Source: Streptococcus pseudopneumoniae
GTDB lineage: Bacteria; Bacillota; Bacilli; Lactobacillales; Streptococcaceae
Assembly: GCF_001073085.1 (NCBI RefSeq)
Contig: NZ_JVFV01000032.1
Location: forward strand, 1 to 64,000
Direction of reading: 5' to 3'
DNA: 64,000 nt
Position 1 is the first letter of the stretch. Every line of letters begins with the position of its first letter. A program made the translations under genes and the position numbers. Below the pieces are notes generated by a model, which worked only from the letters and a program-made list of their open reading frames with translations, was not told the DNA's origin and did no database searches. Shown here in pieces: positions 11,043 through 22,113 of this stretch.

Positions 11043-11115
11043 CAAAAACTCCTAATCATCTTCGCGGGGCTGGGACTACGAAATCGAGACTTTGTCTATC
11101 GATTTCTGTCCCACC
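11043..11115. other. Long stem-loop between rmlB and rmlD
   Basis: An imperfect hairpin pairs GGCTGGGAC...GAAATCGA with TCGATTTC...GTCCCACC around an AGACTTTGTCT core, itself nearly palindromic. On the plus strand it is followed by CCTTTTATTTTT. It fills the gap between rmlB and the SPRITE-like copy. Its role is unknown; it may reduce transcription into rmlD. Confidence 0.5.
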
Positions 11116-11120
11116 GCCTT

Positions 11121-12711
<1,591 letters not shown>

Positions 12712-12714
12712 ACT

Positions 12715-13308
12715 TTACAAATCTTCTTTTTTCAAAGGTTTTACATCCTTAAGTAGTGGATGATTTTTATCTGCTTCTGAAACCTCTGCTTCTGCAAGAT
12801 TTTCCCATTCAATGCCAAGGCTTGGATCAGCGTAGTTTACAAAGGCGTACTTGGATTTAAGTTCAAGAGCCCAGTAATCATTGACCAGATAACTATAAGA
12901 AACTGTATCTGATAAAACTTGGAATCCATTAGCCACGCCTCGAGGAACAAAAATTCCCTTGCTTGCATCAATTACTGTCTGATAGGTATTCCCAAAGGTT
13001 TCACCCTCACGTAAATCAACCCAAGAACCCAGTACTTTCCCATCATCTGCTACAGAGATGTACTTATCCCAAGGCTCTGCGTGGAGGCCACGGAGAACAT
13101 TTTTGCGTGAGAAGGATACATTGTTTTGCAATTTCCCTTCTGCAAAGAAAGACTCTGGAAAGCCAAGTGGAAGCATTTTTTCCTTTTGGAAATTTTCTTT
13201 AAACCAGCCACGATTATCACCATGAACGGGGATATCGAACTCCAACATACCTGGAATAGCTTCAACCTCGCGTGCTGCAAGCGTCTTACCGAAAAAATTA
13301 TCTGTCAT
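12715..13308 (-). CDS. rmlC: dTDP-4-dehydrorhamnose 3,5-epimerase
   Basis: This 197-residue cupin-fold enzyme is step three of dTDP-rhamnose synthesis. Visible family features are the HGDNRGWFKENFQ strand, the catalytic histidine in VLRGLHAEPWDKYISV, and GIFVPRGVANGFQVLSDTVSYSYLV. It is directly adjacent to rmlA, whose stop codon is at 13309. The length is in the range of the streptococcal Cps2L-type RmlC. Confidence 0.96.
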   Translation of the reverse strand: MTDNFFGKTLAAREVEAIPGMLEFDIPVHGDNRGWFKENFQKEKMLPLGFPESFFAEGKLQNNVSFSRKNVLRGLHAEPWDKYISVADDGKVLGSWVDLREGETFGNTYQTVIDASKGIFVPRGVANGFQVLSDTVSYSYLVNDYWALELKSKYAFVNYADPSLGIEWENLAEAEVSEADKNHPLLKDVKPLKKEDL

Positions 13309-14178
13309 CTATGCTTCTCCTATCAAACGGAGCAGATACTGCCCGTATTCATTTTTCTTAAGTGGTTGGGCTAAGGTCAACACATCTTCTCGACTGATAT
13401 AGCCCATGCGATAGGCAATTTCTTCCAAGTTTGCTACCTGAACATTTTGCATCCGTTGGACTGTTTCGATGTACTGTGAAGCCTCTAGCAAACTTTCATG
13501 AGTGCCCGTATCCAACCAAGCAAAACCACGTCCCATAACCTCAACCGATAAATCTCCGCGATCTAGGTAAGCCTTGTTTACATCTGTAATTTCCAATTCA
13601 CCACGAGGGCTTGGTTTTATATTTTTGGCAATTTCTACCACATCATTATCGTAGAAATAGAGGCCTGTAACTGCATAATTTGAACGAGGGTGTTCTGGCT
13701 TTTCTTCGATAGAAATAGCGTTCATATTTTTATCAAACTCAACAACACCAAAGCGTTCTGGATCCTTCACATGATAGCCAAAGACAGTCGCTCCTGACTC
13801 CTTGCTTGCTGCCTTTTGTAGCATCTTCGAAAGGCCAGGTCCGTGATAGATATTGTCACCTAAGATCAGAGAAACGCTATCATCACCAATAAACTCCTCA
13901 CCAATGATAAAGGCTTGCGCCAAACCATCTGGACTCGGTTGCTCTGCATAAGACAGTTGAATCCCAAATTCAGAGCCATCTTGCAAAAGTTCTTTGAAAC
14001 GAGGCAAATCTTGAGGAGTTGAGATAATCAAAATATCCTTAATCCCAGCCAACATCAATGTTGAAAGTGGGTAGTAAATCATCGGTTTATCATAAACCGG
14101 CATCAGTTGTTTTGATGCAGCTCGAGTCAACGGATATAAACGTGTCCCCGAACCACCTGCGAGAATAATACCTTTCAT
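13309..14178 (-). CDS. rmlA: Glucose-1-phosphate thymidylyltransferase
   Basis: This enzyme makes dTDP-glucose from dTTP and glucose-1-phosphate, the first step towards dTDP-rhamnose. Its 289 residues are the family length. The nucleotide-binding [11 protein letters not shown] motif starts at residue 8, with [15 protein letters not shown] and the LGDNIYHG metal-site segment following. It is the first gene of the rml block, 38 bp downstream of mnaA. GGTACC-rich sequence with no strong separate promoter lies between, so it is probably read from the cps promoter. Confidence 0.97.
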   Translation of the reverse strand: MKGIILAGGSGTRLYPLTRAASKQLMPVYDKPMIYYPLSTLMLAGIKDILIISTPQDLPRFKELLQDGSEFGIQLSYAEQPSPDGLAQAFIIGEEFIGDDSVSLILGDNIYHGPGLSKMLQKAASKESGATVFGYHVKDPERFGVVEFDKNMNAISIEEKPEHPRSNYAVTGLYFYDNDVVEIAKNIKPSPRGELEITDVNKAYLDRGDLSVEVMGRGFAWLDTGTHESLLEASQYIETVQRMQNVQVANLEEIAYRMGYISREDVLTLAQPLKKNEYGQYLLRLIGEA

Positions 14179-14216
14179 AATAGGGTACCTTTCTATATTA
14201 CTTTACCTAGCCTCGC

Positions 14217-15302
14217 TTAAATTCCGCGTAAAATACGAACTATCTGTTTACTAGCATCACCATTTCCATAAGGATTACTAGCTTGACTCATTTTTTTATA
14301 TTCTTCGGAATCGTCTAAAAGCATCTTAAAGTTTTGATAAATAGTCTCCTCATCAGTTCCAACCAATTTCAATGTTCCGGCAGCTACTCCTTCTGGTCTT
14401 TCTGTCGTATCTCGCATGACCAATACAGGCTTTCCTAAAGAAGGAGCCTCTTCCTGAACTCCTCCTGAATCAGTTAAAATCATGTAACTATGATTCATGA
14501 AATTATGAAAATCAAGAACATCCAAAGGTTCAATAATCTGAATACGTTCTGTGTCTCCAAAAATTTCCGCAGCTGTTTCACGCACCAAGGGATTTTTATG
14601 AATTGGATAAATTACCTTAACATCATCATATTCATTTAAAACTCGTTTAACAGCTCTAAACATGTGTTTCATAGGTTCTCCGAGATTTTCACGTCTATGA
14701 GCAGTTAGTAGAATAAGACGGGTGTCAACGTTTAAATCTAAATCAGGGTGTGTATAATCCTTTTGTACTGTAGTTGTAAGTGCATCAATAACTGTATTTC
14801 CAGTTACATAAACATTCTCTCTACCCTCTTTTAAAAGATTTTCTTTAGCCAATTCAGTTGGAGCAAAATGATAATTTGCAATAATAGAAGTCGATTGTCT
14901 ATTAAATTCTTCTGGGAAGGGACTTTGCAGGTTGTAAGTTCGTAACCCAGCTTCAACATGACCAACCTTAATTCCAAGATAAAATGCTGCTAAAGCTGCT
15001 GCATATGTTGTAGTAGTGTCACCGTGAACTAGAACAATATCTGGTTGTTCTTCTTCTAAAACAGGTTTAATTTTTTCTAAAATACTTGTTGTTATAGAGA
15101 ACAAGGTTTGATTAGCTTTCATTATTTCTAAATCATAGTCTGGTTGAACTCCAAACAATTCCAAAACAGGGCTAACCATCTCCTTGTGCTGACCAGTTAC
15201 ACAAACAACTGTTTCCATATCTGCCTGTTTTTTCAACTCATTCACTAATGGACACATTTTTATCGCTTCTGGACGTGTACCAAAAACTAGCATTATCTTC
15301 AT
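14217..15302 (-). CDS. mnaA: UDP-N-acetylglucosamine 2-epimerase (non-hydrolysing)
   Basis: The enzyme interconverts UDP-GlcNAc and UDP-ManNAc. It has 361 residues with family motifs FGTRPEAIKMCPLV (5-18), VTGQHKEM, LVHGDTTTTYA, GHVEAGLRT, TAHRREN and LTDSGGVQEEAPSLGKP. In this locus it would supply UDP-ManNAc to the GT26 transferase at 23818-24561. No UDP-ManNAc dehydrogenase is present, so the sugar is probably incorporated as ManNAc and not ManNAcA. It lies between wzx and rmlA. Confidence 0.96.
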   Translation of the reverse strand: MKIMLVFGTRPEAIKMCPLVNELKKQADMETVVCVTGQHKEMVSPVLELFGVQPDYDLEIMKANQTLFSITTSILEKIKPVLEEEQPDIVLVHGDTTTTYAAALAAFYLGIKVGHVEAGLRTYNLQSPFPEEFNRQSTSIIANYHFAPTELAKENLLKEGRENVYVTGNTVIDALTTTVQKDYTHPDLDLNVDTRLILLTAHRRENLGEPMKHMFRAVKRVLNEYDDVKVIYPIHKNPLVRETAAEIFGDTERIQIIEPLDVLDFHNFMNHSYMILTDSGGVQEEAPSLGKPVLVMRDTTERPEGVAAGTLKLVGTDEETIYQNFKMLLDDSEEYKKMSQASNPYGNGDASKQIVRILRGI

Positions 15303-15365
15303 GATTTCCTCCTAAATCAATAATTAAATTCTTTATTTGTTTATACATTTCAATTTCTGACCAAT

Positions 15366-16811
15366 TTACTTCTTCTTTGCAATAAGAGAAAATAATTGAA
15401 TCGTCACTTCCTCCTTTAATAAAAGCAGAATTACTAAATATAATGAAAAGAAAGCAACACCTGCTAGCATTAGAGAATAAAATGGTATAGTTATCGTTAT
15501 CAGCTGATTCAAAATGATTAGTGGTATTGTAGAAACAACTGTTGCAATTATCACATTAACCAAACTCTTTATCGATATATTTGATACTAAATATTCTTTT
15601 GAAAAATGTAGTTGTACCATCATCTGCGACAATTCCGCAAAAAGAGTTGCGACAGAAGCACCAATAATTCCAAACTTAGGCATTAACAGTAGATTCAAAA
15701 TAAGATTAATCACAGCACCAATCGTTACTGCAACCATAAAATATTTTTCTCTATTCATTGGAATCAATATTTGATTTCCTGTAATATTCGAAAAACCAGA
15801 AATAAGTAAAATTGGCATAAGTATTTGCATGGCTAAAGTCGCAGGAAGATACTGACTTCCTCCTAGTAATAAGATACTATCTTTCGCCTCTACAATAAAG
15901 AATACCATCAATGGAATCGCAATAAAAAATATAACCGCAGATGACTCCTTTAATATTTTTCTAAAATTCGAGGTGTCATTTTTACTAATATAAAATGAAA
16001 GTCTCGGTAGCAAAACTGCACTAATAGATGTAATAAGAGAAAGCAAAATCCACTTAACCTTTGATGCCACAGAATAGTATCCCACAGCCTCATTACCATT
16101 AATAAAACCGAGCATAACTGTATCTAAATTAGTATAAATATTTACTGCAAGTAATGAGGCAAATAAATACCACATTGGTTTAAAATGATGTTTAAATTGT
16201 AAATTTTTATATAATTTAACATTAATGAAATGTCGGCTATGCCATAGATTTAAGATATTTGAACTTAGAGAAGAAAACAATGAAATACTAGCAAAAACAA
16301 TATAATCCTCTGGCCTTTTCACAAGTAGAAAAATCAATATTAATGATAGGATTTTAAACACTACTGACCGGGTAGTAGTATAAGTATACTCTTCCATTCC
16401 ACTATACAACCAATTTAAGGCAAAAGGAGAAGATAAAATTGTCCCACATGTGAGCAATAAGAGTGAAAATTCTTTATTCAATTGTGTTATAAATATAGTC
16501 AAAAATAATAGTATTGCAGTTGTTATTATAGACATAGCAACGTTTATAATCATTAACTCCTGCACTACCTTTGACAACTTGTCTCTATCATCTCTAACAC
16601 TTGCTACTGCTTTGATACCATAAGTTGAAATTCCCAGAGAAGCAAGTAAAATACCATAATTCCCTATTGAACTAAAAAATGAAGTTAAACCTATACCAGT
16701 TGGATTCAATATTCTAGATATATAAGGAAAAGTGATTAATGGGAAGATGATATTTGATAGCGTCAGGACAATATTTAATAATGCATTCAACTTTATGGAT
16801 TTATTCCCCAT
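15366..16811 (-). CDS. wzx: Polysaccharide repeat-unit flippase Wzx
   Basis: This 481-residue integral membrane protein has about 12-14 hydrophobic helices across its whole length. The N-terminal pattern ALLNIVLTLSNIIFPLITFPYISRILNP and the IGNYGILLASLGISTYGIKA stretch are typical of the MATE/MOP oligosaccharide flippases in capsule loci. It would move the lipid-linked repeat unit to the outer face for Wzy. It is strongly A/T-rich, and its start overlaps the stop of the HAD fusion gene by 11 bp. The assignment as flippase rests on topology and context. Confidence 0.9.
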   Translation of the reverse strand: MGNKSIKLNALLNIVLTLSNIIFPLITFPYISRILNPTGIGLTSFFSSIGNYGILLASLGISTYGIKAVASVRDDRDKLSKVVQELMIINVAMSIITTAILLFLTIFITQLNKEFSLLLLTCGTILSSPFALNWLYSGMEEYTYTTTRSVVFKILSLILIFLLVKRPEDYIVFASISLFSSLSSNILNLWHSRHFINVKLYKNLQFKHHFKPMWYLFASLLAVNIYTNLDTVMLGFINGNEAVGYYSVASKVKWILLSLITSISAVLLPRLSFYISKNDTSNFRKILKESSAVIFFIAIPLMVFFIVEAKDSILLLGGSQYLPATLAMQILMPILLISGFSNITGNQILIPMNREKYFMVAVTIGAVINLILNLLLMPKFGIIGASVATLFAELSQMMVQLHFSKEYLVSNISIKSLVNVIIATVVSTIPLIILNQLITITIPFYSLMLAGVAFFSLYLVILLLLKEEVTIQLFSLIAKKK

Positions 16812-18735
16812 AATTTTTCAACCTCAATTGCAAATCTAAATATTTCAATAAAAATATAACTCTTGTATATAATTCTGGAATAAATAGGAAATTGACACCA
16901 CCAAACAATCTATAAACGAAATCAACCCAAAGTAGATCGCTTTTCTCTCTTAATAACGTTTTTAAAGATTTTTTCGTAGTCTTAAGAGTTACTATCTCAC
17001 CAAAATTTTCAACAACTTTTTCTTTTAAAGATTCAGAAAATGATTGTAACTTAGGTATATAAATACATTCTTTTTTTAGCGACATCATTAGCCATAGATT
17101 TTTTTGTTCAAAAGGGAGAAACTTCATTTTCTTATAAGCTTCCAAAATTTCTGAAAATCCAAATACTAACTCTTCTTGATAATCTTTAACTGCCTGATAA
17201 ATACTCACATGTTTCTTATCATCTTCAAGAATGGGAATAATTTCACTATCTTTTTTATATTTCAAAACTGGACCATGATCTGCTACAAAAATATCTTCAT
17301 AAAATTCAAAATTTCTACTCACAATATCATAAAATTCCGATTTATTTGGATAATCAGAAAATAATAGACCAGTTTTATCCGTTTTATTTTCTACTGAGTA
17401 AACATTGAGCATCAATCCTAGATAATAACCTACTATTCTCTTGTCTGGAAGAGCCTTTTTGATACTATCTTGTATCGTTCCTTTCCAACCCACATCGACT
17501 AAATATACTTCATTTTGGTTTTTAGTTAAACGTTCTATATAATCACGTAGTAATTGACTGTCTTTTTTCTCTTTATTGAACTTCGTAATGAACTGAGGAT
17601 GTTTTTTTAGTTTCTCTAATAAATGATCGTCTACTGTTAATACATATGTTGGTTTCTCTTTTAAATCTTGACAAATCGATGTGATTTCATTATTAGCAAA
17701 GTTCAAGTTTAATAAGAAATTTTGTAATGTAATTTTTTTATATTGACGAAAAATCATCTCAAATTCTTCATTCTCTAAAGAAGTAAAAGAAGAATATAAT
17801 GTCGATCGTCTAGAAACATAAAAATATTCTGTACAAATCTTTTGATTTTTCCCAAAAAAAGTATCTTGATATATATCAAAAAGTCTTTTCAATAACTGTC
17901 CTTCTCTTGAGCAAAAGAGTGCTATTTGAACATCATCTTGAATCATCTTTTTATGCAATTTCGAAATAAAGAATACGATGTCAGCTAAAAAAATATTAAA
18001 CGGTGCTTTTTTACTGTTAGAAAATAAAATTTGATTATAGAGTCTTACCAATTCTTTCTCTGCTACTGTTGTATTTTTATCTATGTATTGTCTGTAAATA
18101 GCATTTAATCCTAGAGAACGCGGTACTTCATAATCAGATTTATAATTATCTCCTATCATGGTAATGTCTGTAGGATTTAAATTTAATTCTTTCAAAATTA
18201 GCTTATATAAATTTCCTGTGGATTTACGGCAAGCTTTCTCACTCGAAATATAGATAGAAGAAAAATAATCAAAAATTTCAAATTTTTTTAATATAGTTTC
18301 TATTAATTCTCTATCAGTATAAAAATCCGAAACTAAGATAATCTGTTTTGAATCACTTTTCAATTTTTGTAAAACTTCTTTAATTTCCGAATCCAAGTAA
18401 ATATGTTGTAATTCAATTTTCAACTCTAGAATTTTAGCTCTATGAATAAACTCTTCTTTCGATGTATTTTTTATCTTATCTTTAATTTCATTATATATTC
18501 CAGACAAAAGATCTAGATAACACATTTCTTCAGTGCCTAACTCTTTATTGTTTTCGACACTTTTTCTGATCTTGTATAATATTGCAGGAGATACATCAAA
18601 ATTCAGCTCCAAAGCCATTTCCTTAGCCCACTGATACAAAGTTTGCTCAGGATGACAATTCCTATGTACAACAGTATCAAAAAAATCAAATGCAACTATT
18701 TTTGTTTTTATTTGAGATATATCAAACACTTCCAT
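16801..18735 (-). CDS. HAD-superfamily hydrolase fused to a large capsule-type domain
   Basis: This is a 644-residue protein. Residues 1-215 form a HAD domain: motif I is FDFFDT with Asp17 as likely nucleophile, motif II is VSDFYT at 135-140, and the acidic motif is GDNYKSD at 195-201. The remaining ~430 residues contain ALFCSREGQLLKRLFDIYQ and a C-terminal helical part, as in predicted hydrolases of the COG5610 type found in surface-polysaccharide clusters. The substrate is unknown; phosphosugar or phosphodiester-linked side groups are possible. Base composition is A/T-rich like its capsule neighbours. The stop overlaps wzx. Plausible alternatives are a modifying enzyme or a glycosyltransferase-associated protein. 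Confidence 0.8.
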   Translation of the reverse strand: MEVFDISQIKTKIVAFDFFDTVVHRNCHPEQTLYQWAKEMALELNFDVSPAILYKIRKSVENNKELGTEEMCYLDLLSGIYNEIKDKIKNTSKEEFIHRAKILELKIELQHIYLDSEIKEVLQKLKSDSKQIILVSDFYTDRELIETILKKFEIFDYFSSIYISSEKACRKSTGNLYKLILKELNLNPTDITMIGDNYKSDYEVPRSLGLNAIYRQYIDKNTTVAEKELVRLYNQILFSNSKKAPFNIFLADIVFFISKLHKKMIQDDVQIALFCSREGQLLKRLFDIYQDTFFGKNQKICTEYFYVSRRSTLYSSFTSLENEEFEMIFRQYKKITLQNFLLNLNFANNEITSICQDLKEKPTYVLTVDDHLLEKLKKHPQFITKFNKEKKDSQLLRDYIERLTKNQNEVYLVDVGWKGTIQDSIKKALPDKRIVGYYLGLMLNVYSVENKTDKTGLLFSDYPNKSEFYDIVSRNFEFYEDIFVADHGPVLKYKKDSEIIPILEDDKKHVSIYQAVKDYQEELVFGFSEILEAYKKMKFLPFEQKNLWLMMSLKKECIYIPKLQSFSESLKEKVVENFGEIVTLKTTKKSLKTLLREKSDLLWVDFVYRLFGGVNFLFIPELYTRVIFLLKYLDLQLRLKNYGE

Positions 18736-18833
18736 GTTTCACCTAACTATTTTAAATTATGATCCTATAATGACCACTCTCTTTGCTTATTTAATCTAAT
18801 TATCTTAGTGCATCTACAGTTATAAGCAGTAAC

Positions 18834-19736
18834 TTATTCGTTTATGAAAATAAATGGATAGGATGGATCAATTCTATTAAATACACCATCTAAATAATAT
18901 TTATACTTTCTTCTAGAACAATCTCTTCTCAAGAAACAATGATAAAGTTGTTGCAGGAATAAATAGAACAAGAAAACAGTATACCTTAGTTTACTATTTA
19001 CATTTCTTCGAACAAATACAACTCTATTTCTTGCCATTAAATATTCTTGAAGTCCATTGACCGCTTTTATAGAGACCGAACCTTTATGATAAACATAACT
19101 TTGAGTAAGACATATATTCTTATAGCCTATTTTTTTAGCTCTATAACACCATTCTGTTTCTTCATAAAATAGAAAATAGCTTTCAGGTATATATCCAATA
19201 ATTTTCAAGATAGAGGTTTTAAACATCAAACATGCTCCCCCAATATAGTCACTTTCGATTTTAGAAGGAAGTTTGTCTCTCTGAGCACCATGATTTTTTA
19301 AAGTTACAATTCCTCTATTAATAAAAATATCACCACCTGTAGATTGTACCAAGTTATTATTTTTATATTCAACTAACACTGGACTAACAAAAGCAACAGA
19401 GGAATCATCTTCTAGTTCTCGTTTACACGATTCCAAAAAATCAACTTCAATTAGTGTATCGTTGTTTAATATACAAATGTAATCATATCCATTATCCTCA
19501 GCATACTTTATTCCAATATTGTTTCCATTCGCATATCCTCTATTTTCTAAACTAGTAATAATCTTAATAGGGGATAGCGCCCTGGATAACTCTTTGACAC
19601 TATCATTAACCGAATTATTATCTACAATCACGATGTCATACTCATTTGATTTTATAGTACTTCTCAAACTTTGTACACATTCAATCGTATCTTCATAATT
19701 ATTATAATTGAGAATAACTATACATACTTTATCCAT
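18834..19736 (-). CDS. Family 2 glycosyltransferase (rhamnosyltransferase-like)
   Basis: This 300-residue protein has a GT-A fold beginning VCIVILNYNNYEDT, with VDNNS at 38-42, the donor/metal motif NND at 91-93 in YICILNNDTLIE, and the acceptor-side ESYFLFYEETEWCYRAKK. The pattern fits the dTDP-rhamnosyl transferase branch of GT2 (RfbF/WbbL-like), consistent with the rmlABCD genes downstream. It lies just after wzy, with 98 bp of A/T-rich DNA before the HAD gene. The exact linkage cannot be read from sequence. Confidence 0.88.
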   Translation of the reverse strand: MDKVCIVILNYNNYEDTIECVQSLRSTIKSNEYDIVIVDNNSVNDSVKELSRALSPIKIITSLENRGYANGNNIGIKYAEDNGYDYICILNNDTLIEVDFLESCKRELEDDSSVAFVSPVLVEYKNNNLVQSTGGDIFINRGIVTLKNHGAQRDKLPSKIESDYIGGACLMFKTSILKIIGYIPESYFLFYEETEWCYRAKKIGYKNICLTQSYVYHKGSVSIKAVNGLQEYLMARNRVVFVRRNVNSKLRYTVFLFYLFLQQLYHCFLRRDCSRRKYKYYLDGVFNRIDPSYPFIFINE

Positions 19737-19743
19737 TATACAC

Positions 19744-20988
19744 CTAATTTTCTATGTCATTTTTTAGCCTATAGTCATAGTAGAATATTAATGCAAGAAC
19801 AATTGCCAATGAGAAACTTCTCTGCGCGCCAAAGATATTTAAAGAAATTGAAGTAATTATTAAATTAGTTAAGAGTGCAATAAAAAAGGCTCGGTCAACT
19901 CTATATTTATCATTTGACATTCTTAGAATTAAATTGATTATTTTATAAAATATATAACCATACATAAAAATTGCAGCTACACCAAATTGAACGAATAACT
20001 CTAAAAAACCTAAATCATCTAGATACATCTTAACGGCACCTGGTCCAGCCAAAATAAAATTACTATTTATGTTGCTTGATGTTAGAATTCCAACTCCTAG
20101 TTTCCATACATCATTAGCTAATAAACCAAGATAGTATTTCAACTCCCAGTATCTAAATCCTAACCCCATATCAAATGATCCAGTATCTATATTTAAATAC
20201 GCTTTAATATAATCCAATCCACCTCCATAAACGAATACTATAATTACAGTTATAAAACTTAAAGAGGTGAGCAATCTAGAAGTTTTTCTAGAATATACAA
20301 ACATGAGGAAAATTGAAATCAAAACAGAAACCAGTAGCATTCTTGTCTGATTTACAAATGTTATATACATTAATATCAAGAACAAATAATAAAAGTATTT
20401 CCTATTTCCAAATTTAAAATAGAAAAAAGCGGAGATTAGCAAACCTACTATAATTAATGGCGTTCCATCTATTCGTACCGAAAATTCATTTCGATACCAC
20501 AAATCTCCGAATTCTCTTAAAATAGATGGAAATAATTCAACTTGAAATAATGTATATAAAAACCAAGTGAATGCTCTAATCCCAAGAGAAAACATAAAAA
20601 TATTGAGTGTATTATCTAAAATTTTTCTCATGTTTTCTTGTTTGTTTTTAAAAAGGTAAATCAATACAAAAAATAGAAAAATCCATATATATTGCCGGGA
20701 TGCCAGAAAAATATTACTCACACTATAATTATAAAGAGTTTTAGCTCTTAATATCTCATATATAATACATATAGATAAAAAAGTACCATAGATAAAAGCT
20801 GATTTAGAAATTCTTTTAGCATTAACAATCAGTATAGGAATCATTAAAAATAAGAGTGCAATAGATAAAATAGTTAATAAGTTTCTGTGCCAATATAAGT
20901 TGAGGGAAAACATAAGAAACATTCCCACTGATAGCATCACTGTAAAATAGTATAGAATCTCTATAAATTCAAACTTCTGTCTCTTCAT
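19744..20988 (-). CDS. wzy: Polysaccharide polymerase Wzy
   Basis: This 414-residue membrane protein has about ten or eleven hydrophobic helices and one larger extracytoplasmic loop (about 255-310, GFRYWELKYYLGLLANDVWKLG region), the usual topology of O-antigen/capsule polymerases. Sequence conservation in this family is low, so the call depends on topology, length, A/T-rich composition and position between transferase genes and wzx. It would polymerise repeat units on the outer membrane face. Confidence 0.87.
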   Translation of the reverse strand: MKRQKFEFIEILYYFTVMLSVGMFLMFSLNLYWHRNLLTILSIALLFLMIPILIVNAKRISKSAFIYGTFLSICIIYEILRAKTLYNYSVSNIFLASRQYIWIFLFFVLIYLFKNKQENMRKILDNTLNIFMFSLGIRAFTWFLYTLFQVELFPSILREFGDLWYRNEFSVRIDGTPLIIVGLLISAFFYFKFGNRKYFYYLFLILMYITFVNQTRMLLVSVLISIFLMFVYSRKTSRLLTSLSFITVIIVFVYGGGLDYIKAYLNIDTGSFDMGLGFRYWELKYYLGLLANDVWKLGVGILTSSNINSNFILAGPGAVKMYLDDLGFLELFVQFGVAAIFMYGYIFYKIINLILRMSNDKYRVDRAFFIALLTNLIITSISLNIFGAQRSFSLAIVLALIFYYDYRLKNDIEN

Positions 20989-21006
20989 TCATCTCTCCAC
21001 AAAAAA

Positions 21007-22104
21007 TTACAACTGATTAATCAGCTGATGAATCATCTCCGCTCTTTTTTCCCAAGTATTACTTTTCAAAAAATCTTCTCTAGCTATACTGTCATATTTC
21101 AAATTATTATTTTCAATCAATTGCACCAGATTCATTTGGTAATCTGAATAATTTGAATACATGTATACAAATGGTTCAAATCTCAGAATTTCCTTATAAC
21201 ATACCGTAAGTATATTTTTATTAAAATTGATATATTCATATAACTTAACTGGATCCACTGCTTCAACAATATCATTAATTTGAAACGGCATAATCATAAC
21301 ATCTGCATTCTCAATATACTGATAAATCTTCTCGTGTGGTACACTTCCTACATAATGAATTCTATCATGTTCAGGAATAACAGCTTTGCTAATCGGACCA
21401 ATCAACTTATATTCAATATTATCAAAATCTTCTAAACTTCTTAAAATGATATCAAAATCAAACCAATGACTGATAGTTCCAACATATGCAAGTACAAGCT
21501 TTTGGTTATTCTTTTTATGCTGAGTAGGAATGCTTAAGATTTTACCATTATAACCATTTCTAACAACCACTATTTTATCAACCTGTTCTTCCAAGTTATA
21601 ATCAGAAACAATATTTTCTCTTAATTTCTCACTCGAAACCAAGATTAAATTAGCTCTATTGACCAGTTTCTCTTCTAAATCCTTTAATCGCTGGCGTTCT
21701 TCTCTATCTTCTATAAAAGCCACATGATAATCCATACAATCATATATTATTTTTTGCTCTGAATTGTCTACAAGAGAGGCAAACTGCATTGGATTTGTCA
21801 AATATACATATTCTGGTTTAAAAGCCTTAACTTTTCTTCGAATATTCCAAGCAACAATTTTATCATTCAGTTTCTTTAGTTTAGGTGACCTATTAACAAA
21901 AGGCAGGGCATAAATACGTGATATATTTGTAATGTTAGTATTTCTATCCTCAGTCAACCCTTTTCTATTATACCAATAGCGATACAGAACTAGTATCTCA
22001 TAAAAATTAGATAAGCTTTCTGCAATAAATTGTGGACGCTGTTTTATCCAATTCCAATCAACATTTGTCACATATAAAATTTTTTTCATCATTTTTTTAT
22101 TCAT
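21007..22104 (-). CDS. GT4-like glycosyltransferase
   Basis: This 365-residue GT-B type enzyme has an N-terminal MKKILYVTNVDWNWIKQRPQF segment, IIYDCMDYH in the middle, and a C-terminal donor domain with AYVGTISHWFDFDIILRSL, YVGSVPHEKIYQYIENADVMIMPF, and PVKLYEYINFNKN around the expected E-x7-E position. It resembles TuaH-like and capsule transferases that use UDP-hexoses. The donor cannot be assigned. ATGs at codons 1, 5 and 6 are all possible and none has a strong ribosome site. It is A/T-rich and 10 bp from the preceding transferase. Confidence 0.85.
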   Translation of the reverse strand: MNKKMMKKILYVTNVDWNWIKQRPQFIAESLSNFYEILVLYRYWYNRKGLTEDRNTNITNISRIYALPFVNRSPKLKKLNDKIVAWNIRRKVKAFKPEYVYLTNPMQFASLVDNSEQKIIYDCMDYHVAFIEDREERQRLKDLEEKLVNRANLILVSSEKLRENIVSDYNLEEQVDKIVVVRNGYNGKILSIPTQHKKNNQKLVLAYVGTISHWFDFDIILRSLEDFDNIEYKLIGPISKAVIPEHDRIHYVGSVPHEKIYQYIENADVMIMPFQINDIVEAVDPVKLYEYINFNKNILTVCYKEILRFEPFVYMYSNYSDYQMNLVQLIENNNLKYDSIAREDFLKSNTWEKRAEMIHQLINQL

Positions 22105-22113
22105 TTTTAATAA

